In this document: piece by piece, positions 42,280 through 49,947 of the stretch
Position numbering within the stretch: position 1 is the first letter of the stretch
Layout of the letters: every line of letters begins with the position of its first letter
Made by a program: the position numbers and the translations under genes
Notes under the pieces: model-generated
What the model saw: the letters and a program-made list of their open reading frames with translations, nothing else
What the model was told of the DNA's origin: nothing
The model's database searches: none
From: Prevotella sp.
GTDB taxonomy: Bacteria; Bacteroidota; Bacteroidia; Bacteroidales; Bacteroidaceae
Assembly: GCA_017442825.1 (NCBI GenBank)
Contig: JAFRYZ010000041.1
Span: 159,392-223,391 of the forward strand
DNA: 64,000 nucleotides
Reading direction: 5' to 3'

Positions 42280-43752
42280 TTAGTCCTTTGACCTTAGACC
42301 TTTTGCCCCCTCTCTCCTCATCCACACGCAGAACCACACCACGGCAACAACGAAGGCGACGCCTCCGAGACTGTAGGCAAGCGTGGGATTCAGTCCGAAT
42401 GCCTGCTTCGAGATGAAGAGGAAAGTGGAACAGACGGTGGTCATGAAGAGCGCCGGAATGAGGGTGATGATATAAGGTTTCTTTTCGCGCACAAGATAGA
42501 CCGTCAGCGTCCACAGAGTGAACACGGCTAGCGTCTGGTTGGCCCAACCGAAGTACTGCCAGATAATGTTGAAGCCGTCTGGATTCTCCATCTGCCAGAA
42601 CAGCATGAGAATGGCACCGGCAAAGATAGGCAGACTGATAAAGAGACGGCGGCGGATGGTGCGCTGCTCCATCTTCAGGAAGTCGGCAATAATCAGGCGG
42701 GCGCTGCGGAAGGCTGTGTCGCCACTGGTAATCGGGGCTGCCACGACACCCAAGAGTGCGAGTATGCCGCCTACAAGGCCCAGCCAGTCGTTGCAGACGA
42801 TGTTGACCACGGCGGGGGCTGAGGTATGACTACCGCTTGCCTGCGCGGCTGTCAACAGCTGATAGCCGGGCGTGGGGTCGTTGTAGAAGAAGTACATGGC
42901 CACGGTAGCCCAGATCAGGGCAACGACACCTTCGGTTATCATGGCGCCATAGAAGATGGGGCGCCCCTGCTTCTCGTGCTTCATGCAGCGTGCCATCAAA
43001 GGACTCTGCGTGGCATGGAAACCACTGATGGCACCACAGGCAACGGTGATGAACAGGGCGGGGAAAATGCTGTCTTGCAGTTCCAGCCGCTCGGCACCGA
43101 GGTTGCTGAAATGGTCCCACAACTCTGGCAATACGGGCATCTTGATAAACAGACACACCATCAATGCCACAGCCATGAACAGCAGGGCAAAGGCGAAGAT
43201 GGGATAGAACTTGCCGATAATCTTGTCGATGGGCAGCATCGTGGCGGTGACATAATAGCCGAAGATGACGAGAATCCACAAGGTGGAGGGGCCCCAGATG
43301 GAATGCAGTATCTCGGCAGGACTATACACAAACACGACGCCCACCATGACCAGCAAGAGGACGGAAAAAACCAACATCACCTTCTTCGTGGCATTGCCCA
43401 AGTATTTGCCTACCAGTTCGGGCAATCCGGCACCCTTGTTGCGCAGGGAGAGCATACCGCTCAGGTAGTCGTGGGTGGCTCCGGCGAAGATACAGCCGAA
43501 CACAATCCACAAATAAGCAACCGGGCCGAACTTAGCTCCCATGATGGCACCAAAAATAGGACCAGTTCCAGCGATGTTCAGAAACTGAATCATGAAAATC
43601 TTCCAACCGGGAAGAACGAGAAAATCAACTCCGTCGGCCATGGCTACTGCCGGGGTCGGACTATCGTCGGGCTTGACAACGCTCTCTACAAATTTCCCAT
43701 ACAGCAGATAGCCCAACACCAAAACAACCAATGCAATTGAAAAAGTAATCAT
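42280..43752 (-). CDS. cstA: Carbon starvation protein CstA-type transporter
   Basis: An inner-membrane peptide or pyruvate transporter of 490 residues with about 13 helices. CstA signatures: GWKIFMIQFLNIAGTGPIFG, FGCIFAGATHDYLSGMLSLR, and later AISGFHATQSPLMARCMKHE. The start at 43752 is chosen since -7 box TATCTTTG (minus strand, 43774-43781) lies just upstream. The last residues (KGLRSKD) come from a short CTTAGACCTTAG-type repeat that also supplies the stop codon. Confidence 0.93.
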   Translation of the reverse strand: MITFSIALVVLVLGYLLYGKFVESVVKPDDSPTPAVAMADGVDFLVLPGWKIFMIQFLNIAGTGPIFGAIMGAKFGPVAYLWIVFGCIFAGATHDYLSGMLSLRNKGAGLPELVGKYLGNATKKVMLVFSVLLLVMVGVVFVYSPAEILHSIWGPSTLWILVIFGYYVTATMLPIDKIIGKFYPIFAFALLFMAVALMVCLFIKMPVLPELWDHFSNLGAERLELQDSIFPALFITVACGAISGFHATQSPLMARCMKHEKQGRPIFYGAMITEGVVALIWATVAMYFFYNDPTPGYQLLTAAQASGSHTSAPAVVNIVCNDWLGLVGGILALLGVVAAPITSGDTAFRSARLIIADFLKMEQRTIRRRLFISLPIFAGAILMLFWQMENPDGFNIIWQYFGWANQTLAVFTLWTLTVYLVREKKPYIITLIPALFMTTVCSTFLFISKQAFGLNPTLAYSLGGVAFVVAVVWFCVWMRREGAKGLRSKD

Positions 43753-43773
43753 CTTCGATTTATTAAGACGTTG

Positions 43774-43781
43774 CAAAGATA
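43774..43781 (-). promoter_or_regulatory. -7 box for cstA
   Basis: TATCTTTG on the minus strand, 21 bases before the start codon. Confidence 0.6.
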
Positions 43782-43868
43782 GTGCAAATCGAAGACAAAG
43801 CAAAAGAAATGCAGACTTTTCTTTTTGCATTGTTCATATGCACCCTGCCTCCGACTCCATTACAGGTA

Positions 43869-44018
43869 GTGAGCGAAGCGGCGCAATAATTATGAATTGT
43901 GAATTATGAATTGTGAATTATGTTTCGAGCTTGCTCGCTTGCAGAGCGAAGCGACTGAAAGAATTGTCAATTATCAATTGTCAATTGTCAATTAATTATG
44001 AAATAATTCCTACCTTTG
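43869..44018. repeat. Composite repeat region ending in the promoter of the GHL10-type gene
   Basis: A partial copy (GAGCGAAGCGGCGCAA, 43871-43886), then ATTATGAATTGTGA units. A second copy of the 42-bp repeat starts at 43923, followed by AATTGTCAATTATCAATT units. The block ends in the AT-rich portable promoter with TACCTTTG at 44011-44018. Confidence 0.85.
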
Positions 44019-44042
44019 CAGAAAAATTACAGATAATCATTT

Positions 44043-45710
44043 ATGAATGACACGCGGAAAAGGTCCTGCTCGCTCGCAGGAAAATGGGTTTTGTTGTTAC
44101 TCGCACTCTTCTTCATGACGGTGCAAAACAGCAGGGCGCAAATGGCTGCCACGCATCCGAAATACGAGGTTCGAGCCGTATGGCTGACAACCATCGGAGG
44201 AATAGACTGGCCACACTCATACGCCTACAACGGTACGGGCATAGAGAAACAGCAAAGGGAACTGATTCAGATTCTCGACCAACTGAAACAAGCCAACATC
44301 AACACCATTCTCTTGCAGACGCGCGTGAGGGCGACAACCATCTATCCGTCGGCCATCGAACCGTGGGACGGGTGCCTGTCGGGACATCCCGGGGCTTCAC
44401 CGGGCTACGACGCCTTGAAATTCGCCATCGACGAATGCCACAAACGGGGCATGGAGTGCCACGCATGGGTGGTGACGCTGCCGGCAGGAAAATGGAACGG
44501 GGCGGGATGCCGAAACCTCAAAAATACGCGCCCCGAACTGCTGCGAAAGGTGGGCGAAGACGGTTTTATGAATCCTGAACACGCGGGTACGGCATCCTAT
44601 ATTGCCAACATCTGCCGAGAGATTACACGACGATACGACATAGACGGCATACATCTTGACTACATCCGCTATCCTGACGGCTGGAAGATTACCATCCCGC
44701 GCTCGCAGGCTCGCGACAACATCACGCGCATCGTGCGCACCATCCACGATGCCGTAAAACAGGAGAAGCCATGGGTGAAGATGAGTTGTTCGCCAGTAGG
44801 AAAATTCAACGACCTCAGCCGCTATTCATCACATGGATGGAATGCCTACAACGCCGTATGCCAGGACGCTCAGGGATGGTTGCGCGACGGACTGATGGAC
44901 CAGCTATACCCGATGATGTATTTCCGCGACAACCAGTTCTTCCCCTTCGCGCTCGACTGGAAGGAAAACTGCTACGGCAAGACGGTGGCACCGGGATTGG
45001 GCATCTATTTCCTCAACCCGCGCGAGGGAAAATGGCAACAGGAGGATGTGACGCGACAACTGCATGTGTTGCGACAGACCGGAATGGGACATGCTTTTTT
45101 CCGTAGCAAGTTCTTTACGGACAACACGAAGGACATCTTCAATTACACCTGCAACTATGTGAACAACTATCCGGCACTGGTGCCGCCGATGACGTGGGCA
45201 AGCCGTACTATGCCAGCCGCTCCAGACTGGCTGAACGTTGCCTTTGGCAACACCACCCAACTGTCGTGGTCGGGGACAACACCTTATTATAATGTCTATG
45301 CCTCGGCAACCTATCCTGTTGACGTGAACGATGCGCGCAACCTGATAGCTCAACGGGTAATGAACAACTCGCTCACCATCGACAGCGAGCAAAATAGGTT
45401 CTATGCTGTCACGGGAATGGACCGATATGGCAACGAGAGTCAGGCTGTGCAGAGCTATGAACGAAACGCCAGGCGGTCGGCACAGATGATAAAAAACGAC
45501 GGACGAAGGTTGCAACTGCCGAAAAACAAGAATATTCTCGATGCAGACTTTGTGGTAATTGAGAGTATGCAGGGCACCGTCCTTGCCACACGTCCCTACA
45601 ATGCTGCCAACATCGACATCAGCTCCCTGCCCGACGGTGTCTATATCTTGCGCAGCCTCAACAAGAAAGGCATCACCCACCGCCTCGGACAGTTCATCAT
45701 CAGGAGATAA
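44043..45710 (+). CDS. GHL10-type glycoside hydrolase-like protein, secreted
   Basis: A 555-residue exported protein. Signal peptide is about residues 14-33 (WVLLLLALFFMTVQNSRAQ). Residues 40-360 form the glycosyl hydrolase-like 10 TIM barrel (PF02638 type), with EVRAVWLTTIGGIDWPHSY, NTILLQTRVRATTIYPS, YDIDGIHLDYIRYPDGW and DGLMDQLYPMMYFRD. Relatives (YngK, DigH) cleave denuded peptidoglycan glycan strands. A fibronectin-like domain and a sorting-tail-like end (ILRSLNKKGITHRLGQFIIRR) follow. Confidence 0.88.
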   Translation: MNDTRKRSCSLAGKWVLLLLALFFMTVQNSRAQMAATHPKYEVRAVWLTTIGGIDWPHSYAYNGTGIEKQQRELIQILDQLKQANINTILLQTRVRATTIYPSAIEPWDGCLSGHPGASPGYDALKFAIDECHKRGMECHAWVVTLPAGKWNGAGCRNLKNTRPELLRKVGEDGFMNPEHAGTASYIANICREITRRYDIDGIHLDYIRYPDGWKITIPRSQARDNITRIVRTIHDAVKQEKPWVKMSCSPVGKFNDLSRYSSHGWNAYNAVCQDAQGWLRDGLMDQLYPMMYFRDNQFFPFALDWKENCYGKTVAPGLGIYFLNPREGKWQQEDVTRQLHVLRQTGMGHAFFRSKFFTDNTKDIFNYTCNYVNNYPALVPPMTWASRTMPAAPDWLNVAFGNTTQLSWSGTTPYYNVYASATYPVDVNDARNLIAQRVMNNSLTIDSEQNRFYAVTGMDRYGNESQAVQSYERNARRSAQMIKNDGRRLQLPKNKNILDADFVVIESMQGTVLATRPYNAANIDISSLPDGVYILRSLNKKGITHRLGQFIIRR

Positions 45711-45751
45711 ACAAACACAGACTGTTCATCATCAGAAGAGATACAAAGAAA

Positions 45752-45780
45752 AAGGAGTTGAAATTCTCAACTCCTTATTT
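45752..45780. terminator. Bidirectional terminator
   Basis: AAGGAGTTGA (45752-45761) pairs with TCAACTCCTT (45767-45776). It lies between convergent genes. Confidence 0.82.
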
Positions 45781-45791
45781 CTTTTCAATCC

Positions 45792-46382
45792 TTATTCCAC
45801 ATAATCTACTTTCACTACGATTACGCGTATTTTCTGGTCTTTCTTCTTCGTCGCTATCTTGGCGATATGCCAGTCTGAAGGGAAGAAAATGATGAAACGG
45901 CCACACTTGTTGGTAAAGAAATGAGTCTTCGCCGGGTCGTAGTTGTAGCGTATCACGTCTTTAGCCTCGTCGTAAGGCTGTTTGACGGTACTCGATTCGT
46001 GGTCGAGCAGCGCAAACCCTTCTTTCCCTTTCACCACAAACTGGAAGTCTATCTTCTTGCGATGGCTCTCCGTATTGCGCTGTTCCAACGGCTGGTTCTC
46101 GCTGTCTTCAACGCTGGCAACGAGTGTCGTACCTGCTATCGGGTGCTTACCTTTGGGAATAGCGAGCAGGTCAGTCTGCTGCAACCACTTGAACAACGCC
46201 TCCCATTGTGCCTTGTTCTTATAATACTGGTGTGCAAACTCCTCCAGATTTACCGTCTTGTCGGGCTTCGCCTTCGTAAATCCGTTGCGCCACTCGCCGT
46301 ATTTAGCCCATTGCTTGTAGTTCTGCGCCTGCATGCTGCAGACACAAGCCAGCAACAATAACACTGCAATAATCTTTTTCAT
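45792..46382 (-). CDS. Secreted YhcH/YjgK/YiaL-family protein
   Basis: A 196-residue protein with signal peptide (MKKIIAVLLLLACVCSMQAQ) and a DUF386/YhcH domain, a cupin-like barrel: IDFQFVVKGKEGFALLDHES, YDPAKTHFFTNKCGRFIIFF, then PSDWHIAKI with the metal-binding His. Cytoplasmic relatives are linked to sialic acid and other sugar catabolism, often as anomerases. Export of this one is unusual. It begins 4 bases after panB, so it is translationally close to it. Confidence 0.85.
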   Translation of the reverse strand: MKKIIAVLLLLACVCSMQAQNYKQWAKYGEWRNGFTKAKPDKTVNLEEFAHQYYKNKAQWEALFKWLQQTDLLAIPKGKHPIAGTTLVASVEDSENQPLEQRNTESHRKKIDFQFVVKGKEGFALLDHESSTVKQPYDEAKDVIRYNYDPAKTHFFTNKCGRFIIFFPSDWHIAKIATKKKDQKIRVIVVKVDYVE

Positions 46383-46386
46383 ATCT

Positions 46387-47208
46387 TTAATAACTTTCAT
46401 CTGCATTGGGAAACGAACCGTCTTTCACTGCCCGAACATAATCACCGACGCCGTCGGTAAGCACCTCCGCTATATTGGCAAAATGGCGCAGGAACTTGGG
46501 TTTGAAGCCTTGCGTCATCCCCATGGCGTCGGCATAGACCAACACTTGTCCGTCGGTACCGTTACCGGCACCAATGCCTATCGTAGGACAAGACACCTGG
46601 CGCGTCACTTCTGCTGCCAAAGCTGCCGGCACCTTCTCCAATACGATGGCAAAACAGCCTGCCTCGTCGAGCGCCTTGGCATCGGACATCAGCTTCTGAG
46701 CCTCTGCCTCTTCCTGGGCACGCAGTCCGAAGCCTCCGAACTTATGAACGCTCTGCGGAGTCAGTCCGAGATGACCACAAACAGGAATGCCCGCATTGAG
46801 CAGCCCGCGGATGGTATCGAGAATCTCCACTCCACCTTCCAACTTCAGAGCATCGACACCACTCTCTGCCATCATGCGACAGGCATTGCGTATGCCTTCT
46901 TCGCGCGACACTTGATAGCTGCCGAAGGGCATGTCGCAAATTGTCATAGCCCTTTTCACGGCTCTTGCCACGGAACGGGCGTGGTAGATCATCTGGTCAA
47001 GCGTAATGGGCAGCGTAGTATCGTTGCCAGCCATCACATTCGATGCAGAGTCGCCTATCAAAACGCAATCCACACCGGCAGCATCGATGATGCCCGCAGT
47101 TGTAAAATCATAAGCGGTAAGCATGGAAATCTTCTCACCGCGTTGTTTCATTTCCTGAAACGTCTTCGACGTAATCTTCTTCTGATCAGTTACTATATAT
47201 CCACTCAT
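46387..47208 (-). CDS. panB: 3-methyl-2-oxobutanoate hydroxymethyltransferase
   Basis: Makes ketopantoate for pantothenate and CoA synthesis, using methylene-tetrahydrofolate. Length is 273 residues in a TIM barrel: ISMLTAYDFTTAGIID, VLIGDSASNVMAGNDTTLPI, ICDMPFGSYQ, and IGIGAGNGTDGQVLVYADAM. All metal and substrate residues appear intact. The next gene on the strand is the YhcH-like one. coaW of the same pathway is 19 kb away. Confidence 0.97.
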   Translation of the reverse strand: MSGYIVTDQKKITSKTFQEMKQRGEKISMLTAYDFTTAGIIDAAGVDCVLIGDSASNVMAGNDTTLPITLDQMIYHARSVARAVKRAMTICDMPFGSYQVSREEGIRNACRMMAESGVDALKLEGGVEILDTIRGLLNAGIPVCGHLGLTPQSVHKFGGFGLRAQEEAEAQKLMSDAKALDEAGCFAIVLEKVPAALAAEVTRQVSCPTIGIGAGNGTDGQVLVYADAMGMTQGFKPKFLRHFANIAEVLTDGVGDYVRAVKDGSFPNADESY

Positions 47209-47229
47209 ATATTAATAATAGAAATACGA

Positions 47230-47340
47230 TACTTTAATTGTGTAATCGCGAAGCGCTTTGCTTGCAAAGAATTATGAATTATAAATTATGAATTGTGTTT
47301 CGAGCTTGCTCGCTTGCAGAGCGAAGCGGCGCAAGAATTA
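47230..47340. repeat. Composite repeat region with 42-bp repeat copy 3
   Basis: Bases 47298-47339 equal 39288-39329. ATTATGAATTATGAATT units flank it, and a variant (AATCGCGAAGCGCTTTGCTT) lies at 47245-47264. The repeat codes the final FIIHNS of the HAD protein and its stop codon. Confidence 0.88.
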
Positions 47341-47961
47341 TGAATTATGAATTATAAATTGAGTAAAGTCATTGATCACTTGGTCGGCATACGGAGCAAT
47401 GGCTTCTGCCGGGTTGGTAGTGGCGAGTCCAACGACATAGGCCCCACTGGCTCGTCCGCTCTTCAGTCCGTTGAAACTGTCTTCAAACACCACACAGTCT
47501 TCCGGCTTTACCCCGAAGCGGGCGGCACCTTTAAGATAGCAGTCGGGCGACGGTTTGCTCTCCTCGAAATCCTCTGAGGTAAGGATAGCATCGAACAGGC
47601 TCTTGAACTCAGGACGCTGCCGATATACGCTCTCCATCTTCTCACGATTACTGCTGGTGACCACCGCTGTTTTCACCCCCTTCTGGCGCAGACTGTGAAT
47701 GAACTCTTCGAAGCCCTCCACATAGTTAAACTTCATGTTTGACTCAAATTCATTAAGTCGCTGGGTAATAACCTTTTGTTCTTCATCCTGACCGCTGAAA
47801 AAGCGGTCGTAGATTTGCGTCAGAGTCTGCCCTTTTATCTTGTATTCAAGGTCGGGAATTTCGGGGTGATACTCACGACATATCTGTCCCCAGAACACCG
47901 TGTACTGCGGTTCCGTGTCGAAGACGACACCATCCAAGTCGAATAAAGCTGCTTTCTTCAT
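47338..47961 (-). CDS. HAD-family phosphatase (beta-phosphoglucomutase-like)
   Basis: A 207-residue haloacid dehalogenase-superfamily protein: nucleophile motif ALFDLDGVVFDTEPQYTVFW, motif II VVTSSNRE, the lysine in SKPSPDCYLKGA, and motif III CVVFEDSFNGLKSG. The small helical cap places it with beta-phosphoglucomutase and related sugar phosphatases. The start at 47961 is 9 bases after a promoter -7 box. The C-terminus is encoded by repeat DNA. Confidence 0.88.
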   Translation of the reverse strand: MKKAALFDLDGVVFDTEPQYTVFWGQICREYHPEIPDLEYKIKGQTLTQIYDRFFSGQDEEQKVITQRLNEFESNMKFNYVEGFEEFIHSLRQKGVKTAVVTSSNREKMESVYRQRPEFKSLFDAILTSEDFEESKPSPDCYLKGAARFGVKPEDCVVFEDSFNGLKSGRASGAYVVGLATTNPAEAIAPYADQVINDFTQFIIHNS

Positions 47962-47970
47962 TTCAGCCGG

Positions 47971-48040
47971 CAAAGGTACGATTAAGCGAGAGAAAAACAA
48001 AATTTATTTTAGTTTTTCCGAGCGTGAGTACCTTCTTGCG
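47971..48040 (-). promoter_or_regulatory. Portable-promoter repeat upstream of HAD gene
   Basis: A copy of the mrp-type element: on the minus strand TTTG (47998-48001), 19 nt, TACCTTTG (47971-47978), preceded by the AAAATTTATTTTA inverted repeat and the GAGTACCTTC end. Confidence 0.85.
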
Positions 48041-48158
48041 CCGCTTTTACTCTGCAAGCGCTTCGCGATTACGGCGAAGCCAAAGGTAGTGCAAATCGAA
48101 GACAATACAAAATAAAGTTATTTATTTTTATTGCTGAGATGCAACCTATCTTCGGCGC

Positions 48159-48245
48159 CAAAGATACGATTAAATAAACAGAAATACAAATATTTGCATT
48201 TCTTTCCCTCAGCAATACGCTATCTTCAAAGTGAGTTCGACGTAA
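48159..48245 (-). repeat. Diverged copy of the portable-promoter repeat
   Basis: On the minus strand TTTG (48187-48190), 20 nt, TATCTTTG (48159-48166), with an inner AAATATTTGCATTT-like inverted repeat. The surrounding gap 48041-48282 has no gene. Confidence 0.6.
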
Positions 48246-48282
48246 GAAGTGTATAATTCAATTTGAAATCCTATCTAATCCA

Positions 48283-48334
48283 AAATGTCACTTCTCCGAA
48301 CAAGCCATATAAGTTGTTCGGGGAAATGACATTT
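48283..48334 (-). terminator. Long hairpin downstream of the secreted-protein gene
   Basis: AAATGTCACTTCTCCGAACA (48283-48302) pairs with 48315-48334 with three mismatches, around a 12-base loop. It lies 19 bases past the stop codon. Confidence 0.65.
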
Positions 48335-48352
48335 CGTGGTCACGGTGGACAG

Positions 48353-49900
48353 TTACTTCACGACTACTTTTTTACCGTTACGGATATAGATGCCCTTGGT
48401 CTTTTGCCACTTATCTATAGTGCGTCCATCTAATGTGTACCAATTACCATCAATTCTTTCGGTTCTGCATTGTACATTCTCAATAATACTGATGCCTGTT
48501 GTATTTTTGAGCAACTGCACGGCAAAGAGAGTCATATCCTTCTCTGACGTATAGAACTCGATGGTATATGTCTTTGATGCATCAAGACCGTCAATCTGTT
48601 TCATGGCACCAGTACCTCCGCTCGGCAAACTCACAGTTACAGTCGCGCCCTCATCGGGTGTAGCTGTGACGATAGCTGTACGCTCATCACTTCCGTTGCT
48701 GGTAACATAGAACTTCAAGCCGTCTATTCCTTTTACACGCATGTAGATATTCTTCATTCCGTTGCCTTCATTCTTGATATTCAATCCTGCAAAAGTGGTT
48801 TTGCTGATGGTGTTATCGGTAAACGGCTCAATGGTGCTCGTCTTATTTGTAATAACTCCCACCTGTTGGTCATCCAGTTCGTTGCCCGACCACATCCATC
48901 CTGTTTGGTAGGCATTGTCGAAATTGTCCTTGGTCATTAGAAAGTTCTCGCTTGTAGTCACTTCATGGGTTGCATGTGGGAATTGGAAACGCATCTCCTC
49001 GTCAGTCAGCGTGATGGTCGTATTATAATGCATATCTGAGTTGTAGCGGTAGATTTTTCTATATTCTTCTTCCACCTTTTCATTGTCTCTGTTATCCGAG
49101 ATATAAGACCAGATGCTTTGAAGTTTTATCGATTTTTCATTTACTTCACCATAAAGGTTCCTGTCTGCGGCGATACGGAAACTACTTCCATTAAGTTCAA
49201 AGGCACAAGGATAATAGTAGTTCTGAATCGTGGAGGACCAAATTGCAGGATATTCGCCGAAGGTAAGCGTACAACTTGCCTGCTCGCGATTAAGGTCTAA
49301 ATAGACCCGGGCACGCTGGTCGAAGTTACGTATTAAATATCTGCCTTCTGCCACACGCTCCACATATACGGGATATTCTTCTGTCTTGATCGACTGGTCG
49401 CTTTCCGTCTCACATGTTATGACAGCATTTTGGTAATTACGGAATCCCACCGAAGTATAACTGGCATACGTGGAGCCACTATACATGGAGCCGTCCTCGT
49501 CGTACACAACGGCAAAGTCCTGGTCAGATTTGAAAGTATTGTATGTCTTCCCTTCCGAGATATTGAAGACTATCGGGCTTGCCTTGTCGATGATTCTCTG
49601 ACTATTCTCATCCGTAGTGTAAGTATAGAGGCTGCAGTTTCCGTATGAATTGCTGTATATGTGCTGGCCAGCTGGAATCGTTATGGTCTTTGCCGCCTCA
49701 TCATAAACACCCGTAATGGTTGTGCCAAAGTTGAACAGGTTTGTGACAGACACGTTGTTACCTCCTGCATACTCTACCGTTATCGTGGCATAACGATAAA
49801 AGCGGTTTTGATATGAGAGAATGTAAGTTCCCGAAATGTCAATTGCAATCGCTGACATCCATGTGCACAATGCCACGATAAATAATAATGCTCTTTTCAT
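48353..49900 (-). CDS. Secreted protein with sorting-tail-like C-terminus, function unknown
   Basis: A 515-residue exported protein with signal peptide (MKRALLFIVALCTWMSAIA). The long middle is beta-rich with no recognised domain. Near residue 290 a new segment begins (YNTTITLTDEEMRFQFPHAT). Residues 340-460 look like a carbohydrate-binding or pectate-lyase-associated beta sandwich. The end, WYTLDGRTIDKWQKTKGIYI followed by RNGKKVVVK, is the Prevotella-type short tail seen on many exported proteins. It is downstream of two other exported proteins on the same strand. Confidence 0.72.
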   Translation of the reverse strand: MKRALLFIVALCTWMSAIAIDISGTYILSYQNRFYRYATITVEYAGGNNVSVTNLFNFGTTITGVYDEAAKTITIPAGQHIYSNSYGNCSLYTYTTDENSQRIIDKASPIVFNISEGKTYNTFKSDQDFAVVYDEDGSMYSGSTYASYTSVGFRNYQNAVITCETESDQSIKTEEYPVYVERVAEGRYLIRNFDQRARVYLDLNREQASCTLTFGEYPAIWSSTIQNYYYPCAFELNGSSFRIAADRNLYGEVNEKSIKLQSIWSYISDNRDNEKVEEEYRKIYRYNSDMHYNTTITLTDEEMRFQFPHATHEVTTSENFLMTKDNFDNAYQTGWMWSGNELDDQQVGVITNKTSTIEPFTDNTISKTTFAGLNIKNEGNGMKNIYMRVKGIDGLKFYVTSNGSDERTAIVTATPDEGATVTVSLPSGGTGAMKQIDGLDASKTYTIEFYTSEKDMTLFAVQLLKNTTGISIIENVQCRTERIDGNWYTLDGRTIDKWQKTKGIYIRNGKKVVVK

Positions 49901-49947
49901 AATTGTTTTGTTAAAAGACGATTTTGGTATTAATGATTGCTTATGGT

